Shown piece by piece: positions 24,984 through 32,593 of a DNA stretch of 38,570 bases (the first letter of the stretch is position 1; every line of letters starts with the position of its first letter). Source of the DNA: CAZGMC01 sp964526565 (GTDB lineage Bacteria > Pseudomonadota > Alphaproteobacteria > DSM-16000 > Inquilinaceae); NCBI GenBank assembly GCA_964526565.1, contig CAZGMC010000030.1, forward strand, positions 1 to 38,570, read 5' to 3'. The notes under the pieces were generated by a model. It was not told the origin of the DNA, searched no databases, and worked only from the letters and a program-made list of their open reading frames with translations. The position numbers were made by a program, and so were the translations under genes.

Positions 24984-27617
24984 ATGGTGAGTTCGGGCGG
25001 CCCGAGGCGGCCGCCGTCCGGCGGTCGCGGCCAGGCCGGCGGTGACGGCGACGGCGACGGCAGCGAGGCGACGATCATCGGCGCCGAGCACACGACCTTT
25101 CCGAAGGGGTCGGTGCTCAGCCACACCTACGAGATCGAATCGCTCATGGCCCGCGGCGGCATGGGCGAGGTCTACCGCGCCCGCCACGTCGAGCTCGGCA
25201 CCGAGCACGCCATCAAGATCATCCTGCCCGAGCTGGCCAACAACACCAAGGTCGTCGACCTGTTCCGCCGCGAGGCGGCCATCCTGCGCAATGTGCGCGA
25301 CGACGCCGTGGTCGGCTATGATGGCGTGTTCCGCGACGAGAACGGCCGCGTCTATCTGGTCATGGAGTTCGTCGACGGCCCGTCGCTCAAGCAGGAGCTG
25401 CGCAAGGGCGCGCTCAGGCCGGACCAGGTGCGCCTGCTGCGCGACCGCCTCGCCCGCGGCCTGGCGGCGGCGCACGAGAAGGGCGTGATCCACCGCGACA
25501 TCTCGCCGGACAACGTCATCCTGGAAGGCGGCCGACTGGACAAGGCCAAGATCATCGACTTCGGCATCGCCAAGCTGGAGGACCCGGAGACCTCGACGAT
25601 CATCGGCGGCGACTTCGCCGGCAAGTATTCATATGCCTCGCCCGAGCAGCTCGGCATGTACGGCGGCGACGTCGGGCCGCAGTCGGACATGTACAGCCTC
25701 GGCCTGGTGCTGGCCGCGGCGGCCTCGGGCAGGCAACTGGACATGGGCAAGTCGACCATCTCGGTGGTCGAGGCGCGCAAGAAGGTCCCGGACCTCAGCG
25801 GCGTGCCCACCGAGCTGCGCGACGAGCTCGATGCGATGCTCCAGCCGGACCCGAAGGACCGGCCGCGCTCGATGCGCGATCTCATCCCCGACGAGCACGA
25901 GCAGGCCCGCGGTGGCCGCCGCTTCGGCCTGTGGATCGGCGCCGCCGGGTTCGTGGCCGCCGCGGCCGCGGCCGTGGTGGTCGCCTGGCCCGCGATCGTT
26001 GAGCTGCTGGGGCTGCAGCCGGAGGTTCCGCCCGCTGCCACGCCGGCGGCCCTGCGCGCGGCCGTGGAGAGCATCGCCACCGACTTCTCCTGCGCCGACC
26101 TCGAGACGCGGGTGGGGGAGGATCGCTACCTGACCATCACCGGCCACGTCGGCAGCTCGCAGGACCTGCTGCGCCTGCAGACCCAGCTGCTCGGCGTCAC
26201 CGGGCTCAGCGGCATCGACAACGCGGTCGAGGTGCAGCCCTGCCCCGACCGCGACGTCGAGGCGATCCGCACCGCGCTGACCGGCATTGCGGCCGGCTTT
26301 GACTGCGCCGAGTTGTCCATGGAGGTCACCGACGAGGGCCGCGTCGCTGCCTTCGGCCACGTCGGCAGCCGCGACGATTTCCGCCGGCTGCAGGAGGAGC
26401 TGCGCGCCGTGCCCGGCGTCACCGGCGTCGACAACGCCGTCGCCGTGCAGCCGTGCCCGACCCCGGTGGACGGCGAGACGATCCGCACCGCCATGGCGGC
26501 GACCGTGGGATCGCTGGAGTGCGCGGACGTCTCCGCCGAGCTGACGGCGGACCACCGGATCACCGTCACCGGCACCATCGGCAGTGACGAGGACCGGCGC
26601 AGCCTGGAACGGCGCCTCGCCGCCATCGACGGGGTGGCCGGCGTGGACATGCGCGCCGCCCTGCAGCCGTGTCCGCCGCCGGTCGATCCGGCCGTGGTGC
26701 GCGCCGCCGTCGACCGGATCGTCGCCGGCTTCGACGACTGCGCCGACCTGGCCGCACAGGTGGACGGCGACCTGGACGTGACCGTCACCGGCCGGCTGGG
26801 CAGCCGCGACGACGTGCTGCGCCTGCGCCGCGAGCTGGAGGGGATCGAGGGCATCGGCGCCGTGCGCGAGGCGGTCTCGATCCAGCCGTGCCCGACCGGC
26901 CCAAGGAACGGCCCGGATGACGGCCCGGATGACGGCCCGGCGCAGCGGCTGATGGCCGAGGCGGAGCGGGTCACCGGCCGCTTCAGTTGCGCCGAACTCA
27001 GCGTGGATGTTGCCAACGGGAACACGATCCGGGTGGCCGGGCTGGTCGCCAGCGAGCGTGACCGCGACCGGCTGCGCGAGCAGCTCGCCGCCCTGCCCGA
27101 CGTGTCGGGGGTCAACGCCGCCGTCGACATCCGGCCGTGGCCGTTCTGCGAGTTCGTGCCGATCGCCGCCGCCATTGCCGCGCCGCCGGGCGATGCTCCG
27201 GCGGTCCGGCCCAACCAGGCCGACGGCATCTATCGCCCCGGCGACGAGATCTCGTTCGAGGTGACGGCGACCGGCCGCTTCGACGGCTACCTCTACGTCG
27301 ACTACATCGACAGCGACGGCAACATCGTGCACCTGCTGCCGACGCCGGAGCGGCCGGACAACGCGGTCGCCGCCGGCGAGACCGTCACCATCGGCCGGCC
27401 GCCGCACCGCACCTACACGGCGCGCCCGCCGTTCGGGCCGATCATGATCCTGGCCGTCTCCACCCGGCAGCCGCTGTTTCGCCCGGACCGCCCGATGGTC
27501 GAGGCCGCCTCCCAGTACGTGGACACCCTGCGCCACGCCCTGCGCACCCTGGACCGCCGCAGCGACGACAGCGGTGCCGTGGCCGGCTACATCATGCTGG
27601 CGGTGGAGCCGCGGTAA
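24984..27617 (+). CDS. PpkA-like membrane Ser/Thr kinase with five BON-like repeats and DUF4384
   Basis: An 877-aa kinase beside the T6SS genes. The cytoplasmic kinase domain (about residues 48-300) has ARGGMGEVYRARH, Lys78, HRDISPDN (170-177) and DFG at 192-194. One membrane segment follows at about 315-337. The periplasmic part holds five BON-like modules, each bracketed by Cys pairs at 370/420, 441/491, 513/563, 586/636 and 669/722, and ends in a DUF4384 domain (about 735-835: YRPGDEISFEVTATGRFDGYLYVDY). Kinase plus DUF4384 is known from T6SS PpkA proteins, which phosphorylate Fha or similar partners to trigger firing. The BON array suggests binding of envelope or phospholipid, by inference. 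Start ATG 24984; GTG 24987 is also possible. A GPDD repeat links modules four and five. Confidence 0.9.
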   Translation: MVSSGGPRRPPSGGRGQAGGDGDGDGSEATIIGAEHTTFPKGSVLSHTYEIESLMARGGMGEVYRARHVELGTEHAIKIILPELANNTKVVDLFRREAAILRNVRDDAVVGYDGVFRDENGRVYLVMEFVDGPSLKQELRKGALRPDQVRLLRDRLARGLAAAHEKGVIHRDISPDNVILEGGRLDKAKIIDFGIAKLEDPETSTIIGGDFAGKYSYASPEQLGMYGGDVGPQSDMYSLGLVLAAAASGRQLDMGKSTISVVEARKKVPDLSGVPTELRDELDAMLQPDPKDRPRSMRDLIPDEHEQARGGRRFGLWIGAAGFVAAAAAAVVVAWPAIVELLGLQPEVPPAATPAALRAAVESIATDFSCADLETRVGEDRYLTITGHVGSSQDLLRLQTQLLGVTGLSGIDNAVEVQPCPDRDVEAIRTALTGIAAGFDCAELSMEVTDEGRVAAFGHVGSRDDFRRLQEELRAVPGVTGVDNAVAVQPCPTPVDGETIRTAMAATVGSLECADVSAELTADHRITVTGTIGSDEDRRSLERRLAAIDGVAGVDMRAALQPCPPPVDPAVVRAAVDRIVAGFDDCADLAAQVDGDLDVTVTGRLGSRDDVLRLRRELEGIEGIGAVREAVSIQPCPTGPRNGPDDGPDDGPAQRLMAEAERVTGRFSCAELSVDVANGNTIRVAGLVASERDRDRLREQLAALPDVSGVNAAVDIRPWPFCEFVPIAAAIAAPPGDAPAVRPNQADGIYRPGDEISFEVTATGRFDGYLYVDYIDSDGNIVHLLPTPERPDNAVAAGETVTIGRPPHRTYTARPPFGPIMILAVSTRQPLFRPDRPMVEAASQYVDTLRHALRTLDRRSDDSGAVAGYIMLAVEPR

Positions 27618-27676
27618 AGCCGGCGCCGGATAACATGTGCTTGTTACACATGCCTTGGTATCACAGAAGCGGCTCC
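27605..27676. repeat. Nested inverted repeats at the end of the kinase gene
   Basis: An outer 8-bp perfect inverted repeat (GGAGCCGC 27605-27612 with GCGGCTCC 27669-27676) encloses CATGTG (27634-27639) and CACATG (27647-27652). An overlapping alternative pairs TAACA (27631-27635) with TGTTA (27642-27646). It lies between the convergent kinase and GT4 genes and may act as a structured 3' end; there is no T-tract. Confidence 0.5.
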
Positions 27677-27689
27677 AATGCGTAAATCG

Positions 27690-28904
27690 TCACCGTAGTC
27701 TATCGGCGTGCTGCTTGACGGCCAGGCGCAGCGCCTCGTCCAGGGCGTCGGCGGCGCGGCCCAGGCCGTGGTCGGCCAGGGCGGTGTCGCGGGCGCCCTT
27801 GGCGTAGGTGGCGCGGAAGTTCGGGTGGCGCAGCAGGAAGGCCAGCCCGTTGGCGAACGAGGCCGCGTTGCCCGCCGCGGTCAGCCGGCCGGCCGCGCCG
27901 TCGCGGACCACGTCCTCGATGCCCGGCACGCGCCCGGCGACGACCGGCAGGCCGGCCGCCTGCGCCTCCAGCACGGCCATGACGGGCGGCTCGGCCCCTG
28001 CCGGAAAGACGAACAGGTCGGCGGCCGCGTAATACGACAGCAGCTCGGACCGCGGCCGGGCGCCCGCCAGCCGGAACCGCTGGCGCGGCAGGAAGCGCAT
28101 GGTGCGCTCCACCTGCGCCCGCGCCGGCCCGTCACCGACCACGACGAGCTGCCAGTCGAGCGTCTGCAGCCGCACCAGCGACTCGACCAGGCAGACATGG
28201 GCGTCCAGCCTGGCGCCCGGCCGCATCATGGCGACGGCCAGCAGCCACACGGACTTGGGCGACAACTGAAGGTGCGCGGCCAGCATCTGCCGGTACTGCG
28301 GGCGCATCTTGGGCAGCGGCGCGAACGGCCGCAGGTCGAGGAACGGCCGCAGCCGGACGACGCGCTCGCGCCCGCCGGGCACGGCGGCAGCCCGGGCTGC
28401 GGTGTCCGCGGTCAGGGCGACGACGACATCCGCCGCAGCGATCGCGGCATCCCCTGCCCCGCCGCCCCCCGGCTCCGACCCCGGCTCCGGCCCCGGCTCC
28501 GGCCCCGGCTCCGGCCCCGGCTCCGGCTCCGGCCCCGGCTCCGGCCCGCACTGCGGTTCGGCGACGACGTACGGGATGCCCAGCGCCGCCGCCACGACCG
28601 GGCCGAACGGATCGGACGCGCCGCCGCCGGGACCGAAGGTGAACCACAGCTCCGGCCGCGCCGCCGGCGGCTGCCGGCCGAGCCGCGCCGCCAGGCGCTG
28701 CGCCAGACGCCCGCCGACCGCCGCCACACGGGCGCGGTGCGCCGGATCGGCGCTGTCGCCGGTGCCGGTCAGGAAGCGCGAGGCCGGCACCACCTCGTGC
28801 CCGGCCAGCCGCAGGGCGGCGGCGAGCAGGCAGGCCGTGCGCGCCGCCCCCGACGGCGCGTCGGCCGAGGGACGTACGCGGGGGCTGTAGAAGGCGATCC
28901 GCAT
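27690..28904 (-). CDS. GT4-family glycosyltransferase
   Basis: A 404-aa retaining glycosyltransferase of the GT4 (GT-B fold) type. The N-terminal domain begins MRIAFYSPRVRPSADAPSGAARTA, and the C-terminal domain has WQLVVVGDGPARAQVE, YYAAADLFVFPAG and the donor-site region with EAQAAGLPVVAGRVPGIEDVVRDG. The usual E-x7-E motif is only partly visible (EPPVMAVLEAQ). A proline/glutamate/glycine repeat of PEPG units (DNA 28469-28549, 12-bp period) is inserted between a beta strand and the next helix of the N-terminal domain. It is on the minus strand between the T6SS kinase and tssA, so it is probably not part of the secretion machine and may have been inserted between them or share the divergent promoter region. 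Donor and acceptor are unknown. Confidence 0.85.
   Translation of the reverse strand: MRIAFYSPRVRPSADAPSGAARTACLLAAALRLAGHEVVPASRFLTGTGDSADPAHRARVAAVGGRLAQRLAARLGRQPPAARPELWFTFGPGGGASDPFGPVVAAALGIPYVVAEPQCGPEPGPEPEPGPEPGPEPGPEPGSEPGGGGAGDAAIAAADVVVALTADTAARAAAVPGGRERVVRLRPFLDLRPFAPLPKMRPQYRQMLAAHLQLSPKSVWLLAVAMMRPGARLDAHVCLVESLVRLQTLDWQLVVVGDGPARAQVERTMRFLPRQRFRLAGARPRSELLSYYAAADLFVFPAGAEPPVMAVLEAQAAGLPVVAGRVPGIEDVVRDGAAGRLTAAGNAASFANGLAFLLRHPNFRATYAKGARDTALADHGLGRAADALDEALRLAVKQHADRLR
28469..28549 (-). repeat. 12-bp repeat array inside the GT4 gene (PEPG repeats)
   Basis: About six copies of GGCTCCGGCCCC (plus-strand view), with small variants and one shorter unit, encode a run of Pro-Glu-Pro-Gly units. 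The period keeps the reading frame. Confidence 0.9.
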
Positions 28905-29070
28905 GGCTCGAATGCCCCGTCGGTTTGGCGGTCATCAACACCGGCGGCCGTCGCCGCCCTGTCGTATACGGTAGCGCCGTTTCTTCGTTTTCGCACGATC
29001 GGCGGTATGGTAGCGTCCCGCCATTGGGTGGTTGTGCAGTGCGGTACGCCCTTGCGGGCACCGCCGGATC

Positions 29071-30246
29071 ATGGACCTGCAGGCGATGGCGACGGACGCG
29101 ATTCTCGATTTCGAAACACTGCTGGCGCCAATTCCCGGCGACAGTCCGACCGGTGAAGACCCGCGCGAGGGAACGTCTTCCAGCGACGCTTTCCGCGACA
29201 TCAAGGATGCCCGCAACGAGGCGCGCAGCGGCGAACGTCAGCTCGAGGCGATGGAGGGCGAGGAGGAGGCGGAGGCCGGTGTCTCCCCCGGCGGGATCGC
29301 GGCCTGCTGGCGCACGGTGGTGGAGGGCGGCCAGTCCTTCATCGCCACGCATGCCAAGGACCTCGAGGTGGCGACGTGGATGACGGAGGGCCTGGTGCGC
29401 CTGTACGGCCTGGCCGGCCTGCGCGACGGCTGCCGCCTGATCCGCGAGCTGACCGAGACGTATTGGGACGGCCTGTATCCACCGGAGGGAGAGGACGGCC
29501 TCGAAGACAAGGTCGCGCCGATCGAGGGCGCCGACTCCACCCTGGTCCAGCCGATCCGCATGATTCCCCTGACGGTCGCCACCTCGGCCAGCGAGCCGTT
29601 CACGACCTGGCACTATGAGCAGGCCGCCGCCCTGGCACGGATCCCCGACCCGGCTGTGCGCGACCGGCGCATCGCCGCCGGGGCCGTGACCATGGAGCAG
29701 ATCCAGAACGCCGTCCGCGAGACGCCGCCGACCGTCTTCCAGGAGCAGCTCGCCGACCTCGAGGCGTGTCTGGACGAGTTCAACAGGATGCGCGAGGCCC
29801 TGGACCAGCGCTGCGGCAGCTATGCGCCCGGCACCGGCGGCATCCGCGACATCCTGGCGACGGTTCAGGACACCCTGACCGCGCTGACCCGCGACGTGGC
29901 GCTGCCCGAGGCACCGGCGCAGGCCGTCGAGGCCGAGCCAGGCGCAGCGGCGGCGGGCGCAGCGGCGGCGGGCGGCGCGGCGGCGGCCGCGGCGCGCGGC
30001 GCGGCGGTCGTCGTGGAGGGCATCGCCACCCGCGACGAGGCCTTCCGCGCGCTGCTGAAGGTGGCCGAGTTCTTCCGCAAGACGGAGCCGCACTCGCCCA
30101 TCTCCTACACGATCGAGGAGGTGGTGCGGCGCGGGCGCATGCCGCTGCAGGACCTGCTGGCCGAGCTCATTCCCGATGCCGACGCGCGCAGCGGCTTCCT
30201 GATGCGCGCCGGCATCCAGCCGCCGCCCGCCGAGGACGGATACTGA
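29071..30246 (+). CDS. tssA: Type VI secretion protein TssA
   Basis: TssA caps and primes the baseplate and the growing sheath. The 391-aa product has the N-terminal ImpA domain with the hallmark APIPGDSPTGEDPR and TYWDGLYPPEGEDGLEDK, and a C-terminal segment (EAFRALLKVAEFFRKTEPHSPISYTIEEVVRRGRMPLQDLLAELI) typical of short TssA proteins. An Ala/Gly-rich linker of about 30 residues (near 290-320) joins them. ATG 29071 is used; ATG 29086 is also possible and neither has a strong ribosome site. It is divergent from the GT4 gene and separated from tssB by 291 bases, so it is probably transcribed on its own or as a leader to the sheath operon. Confidence 0.93.
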   Translation: MDLQAMATDAILDFETLLAPIPGDSPTGEDPREGTSSSDAFRDIKDARNEARSGERQLEAMEGEEEAEAGVSPGGIAACWRTVVEGGQSFIATHAKDLEVATWMTEGLVRLYGLAGLRDGCRLIRELTETYWDGLYPPEGEDGLEDKVAPIEGADSTLVQPIRMIPLTVATSASEPFTTWHYEQAAALARIPDPAVRDRRIAAGAVTMEQIQNAVRETPPTVFQEQLADLEACLDEFNRMREALDQRCGSYAPGTGGIRDILATVQDTLTALTRDVALPEAPAQAVEAEPGAAAAGAAAAGGAAAAAARGAAVVVEGIATRDEAFRALLKVAEFFRKTEPHSPISYTIEEVVRRGRMPLQDLLAELIPDADARSGFLMRAGIQPPPAEDGY

Positions 30247-30358
30247 GGATCCGACAGCATGTGACGGGCGCCATCCGGCAGCAGCAGCCGGTCGGAAATT
30301 GTATCAGCACCGTGCCGCCGGACATCGGCGCGGCAAGAGGGTTGTGGGCAAAGTGCCA

Positions 30359-30375
30359 TGGCGGGTATTTTGCGG
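30359..30375 (+). promoter_or_regulatory. Possible sigma-54 promoter of the tssB operon
   Basis: TGGCGGGTATTTTGCGG has GG (30360-30361) and GC (30372-30373) ten bases apart, with TGGC at -24 and TTGC at -12. It lies about 165 bases before tssB. A perfect 12-bp direct repeat TGCCATGGCGGG occurs at 30354-30365 (overlapping the element) and again at 30394-30405. No activator gene is in the window. Confidence 0.4.
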
Positions 30376-30537
30376 TTGCCCTATCGCTTGGGTTGCCATG
30401 GCGGGGCGTTTCGTGGCCGAGCAATGCAGCACGGTTGAAGGTTGCGAACGGCTCGCGCATGATGCGGGGCAGGCTTCTCCAATAGTGCGGAGGTCCCGCT
30501 CCGCTCAGGGGAACCGATATCGGGAGGTCGGAGGGAC

Positions 30538-31065
30538 ATGGCGAGCATTCACGAGAAGCTGCAGCGCGTGCGCAAACCGCGCGTGCACATCAAGTACGAG
30601 GTCGAGGTCGGTGACGCCGTCATCGAGCGGGAGCTGCCCTTCGTGGTCGGCGTGCTGGGCGATTTCTCAGGCGACCCGACCGGCGAGCTCAAGCCGATGC
30701 GCGAGCGCAAGTTCATTCAGATCGACCGCGACAATTTCAACGAGGTCATGCGCCGCATGACGCCGGGCCTCAACATGCGGGTCGAGAACACGCTCAAGGG
30801 CGACGGCAGCGAGATGCCGGTGTCGCTGCGCTTCGACTCGATCGACGACTTCGAGCCGGCCAAGGTGGTCGAGCAGGTCGAGCCGCTGCGCAAGCTCAAG
30901 CAGACCCGCGACGAGCTGCGCGACCTGCTGACCAAGGTCGACCGCTCGGAGGATCTCGAGAGCCTGCTCGAGCAGGTGTTGCAGAACCAGGACAAGCTCG
31001 GCGAGCTGTCGTCCGCCCTCGGCGTCGAGGGCAAGTCCGGTGACAGCGAGAAGGAGACGTCGTGA
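30538..31065 (+). CDS. tssB: T6SS contractile sheath small subunit TssB
   Basis: TssB (VipA) pairs with TssC to build the contractile sheath. The 175-aa product is of standard length and begins MASIHEKLQRVRKPRVHIKYEVE, then has ELPFVVGVLGDFSG, KFIQIDRDNFNEVMRRM and the SIDDFEPAKVVEQVEPLRKL block, all family hallmarks. The ATG has GGAGG-type sites (GGGAGG and GGAGGG) upstream. It overlaps tssC1 by one base or more (GTGATGA), showing a coupled sheath pair. This is the start of a compact run of genes through tssG. Confidence 0.97.
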   Translation: MASIHEKLQRVRKPRVHIKYEVEVGDAVIERELPFVVGVLGDFSGDPTGELKPMRERKFIQIDRDNFNEVMRRMTPGLNMRVENTLKGDGSEMPVSLRFDSIDDFEPAKVVEQVEPLRKLKQTRDELRDLLTKVDRSEDLESLLEQVLQNQDKLGELSSALGVEGKSGDSEKETS

Positions 31066-32573
31066 TGAGCCCCGCCGACACCGCATCCCAGACACAGGCC
31101 ACGCCAGCCACAGCGACCGAGGAAGCCGCCGCCGAGGTCGGCCTGCTCGACCAGGCGATCGCCGCGACCAGACAGACCGAGCCCGACCGCGCCAAGGAAC
31201 TGCTGAAGACGCTGACGGAAGAGGCCCTGAAAGGCACCGTCACCTACAGCAAGAACCTGACGATCACGCTGAACAAGGCGGTCGATGCCATCGACGCGGC
31301 GATCTCCAGGCAGCTCGCGGCGATCATGCACCACGAGAAGTTCCGCAAGCTGGAAGGCTCGTGGCGCGGCCTGCATTACCTGGTCATGAACAGCGAGACG
31401 GGCACCACCCTGAAGCTGCGGGTGATGAACGCCACCAAGCGCGAGCTCTACAAGGACCTGACCAAGGCGGTCGAGTTCGACCAGAGCCAGCTGTTCAAGA
31501 AGATCTACGAGAACGAGTTCGGCATGCCCGGCGGCGAGCCCTACGGCGCGCTGATTGGCGACTACGAGTTCACCAGCCACCCCGAGGACATCGAGCTGCT
31601 GACCAACGTCTCGCATGTGGCGGCGGCGGCCTTTGCCCCGTTCGTGGCGGCGGCCGGCCCCAGCATGTTCGGCTTCGAGAGCTACACCGAGCTGTCGCGC
31701 CCGCGCGACCTCAAGAAGATCTTCGACTCGATCGAGTTCGCCAAGTGGCGCAGCTTCCGTGACAGCGAGGACTCACGGTTCGTCACGCTGGCCATGCCGC
31801 GGGTGCTGGCGCGTCTGCCCTATGGCGCCAACACCAAGCCGATCGACGAGTTCTCCTACGAGGAGGCGCCGATCGACAACGGCGTCGCCCGCGAGATGGA
31901 GCACGATGACTACTGCTGGATGAACGCGGCGTACGTGCTCGGCGCCCGCTTCACCGACGCCTTCGCCCAGCACGGCTGGTGCACCGCCATCCGCGGCGCC
32001 GAGGGCGGCGGCAAGGTCGACAACCTGCCGTCCCACGTCTTCACCAGCGACGACGGCGACGCCGACCAGAAGTGCCCGACCGAAATCGGCATCACCGACC
32101 GCCGCGAGAAGGAGCTGAGCGACCTCGGCTTCCTGCCACTGTGCCACTACAAGGGCACCGACTACGCCGTGTTCTTCGGCGCCCAGACCACCCAGAAGCC
32201 GAAGAAGTATGACCGGCCAGACGCCACCGCCAACGCCGCCATCTCGGCCCGCCTGCCGTACATCATGGCGACCTCGCGCTTTGCCCACTACCTCAAGGTC
32301 ATGGCCCGCGACAAGATCGGCTCGTTCATGGAGGCGCAGGACTGCGAGGAGTGGCTGAACCGCTGGATCATGAACTACGTGAACGGCAACCCGAACTCGG
32401 GTGCGGACATGAAGGCCAAGTTCCCGCTGCGCGAGGCCAAGGTGCTGGTCAAGGAGATCCCCGGCGCGCCGGGCTCCTACAACGCCGTCGCCTACATGCG
32501 GCCATGGCTGCAGATGGAGGAGCTGACCGCCTCCATGCGCATGGTCGCGCGCATCCCGCAGACGGCGGGCTGA
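31065..32573 (+). CDS. tssC: T6SS contractile sheath large subunit TssC (first copy)
   Basis: The 502-aa product is the canonical sheath large subunit (VipB/EvpB, DUF877). Family blocks are KFRKLEGSWRGLHYLV, EFDQSQLFKKIYENEFGMPGGEPYGALIGDYEF, AAAAFAPFVAAAGPSMFG, LARLPYGANT, KYDRPDATANAAISARLPYIMATSRFAHYLKVMARDKIGS and the KAKFPLREAKVLVKEIPG C-terminal region. It begins in the tssB stop region: ATG 31065 is preferred because AAGGAG sits eight bases upstream, and GTG 31062 is also possible. The N-terminal ~30 residues are Ala/Thr-rich. It is followed after 20 bases by a second tssC-like gene. Confidence 0.97.
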   Translation: MSPADTASQTQATPATATEEAAAEVGLLDQAIAATRQTEPDRAKELLKTLTEEALKGTVTYSKNLTITLNKAVDAIDAAISRQLAAIMHHEKFRKLEGSWRGLHYLVMNSETGTTLKLRVMNATKRELYKDLTKAVEFDQSQLFKKIYENEFGMPGGEPYGALIGDYEFTSHPEDIELLTNVSHVAAAAFAPFVAAAGPSMFGFESYTELSRPRDLKKIFDSIEFAKWRSFRDSEDSRFVTLAMPRVLARLPYGANTKPIDEFSYEEAPIDNGVAREMEHDDYCWMNAAYVLGARFTDAFAQHGWCTAIRGAEGGGKVDNLPSHVFTSDDGDADQKCPTEIGITDRREKELSDLGFLPLCHYKGTDYAVFFGAQTTQKPKKYDRPDATANAAISARLPYIMATSRFAHYLKVMARDKIGSFMEAQDCEEWLNRWIMNYVNGNPNSGADMKAKFPLREAKVLVKEIPGAPGSYNAVAYMRPWLQMEELTASMRMVARIPQTAG

Positions 32574-32593
32574 GCCCGTCGCGGGGCGATGCA

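Noticed and set aside
25629..27536. 635-codon minus-strand open frame opposite the kinase
   Set aside because: A shadow of the kinase repeat region; repeated look of the translation only mirrors the BON-like repeats.
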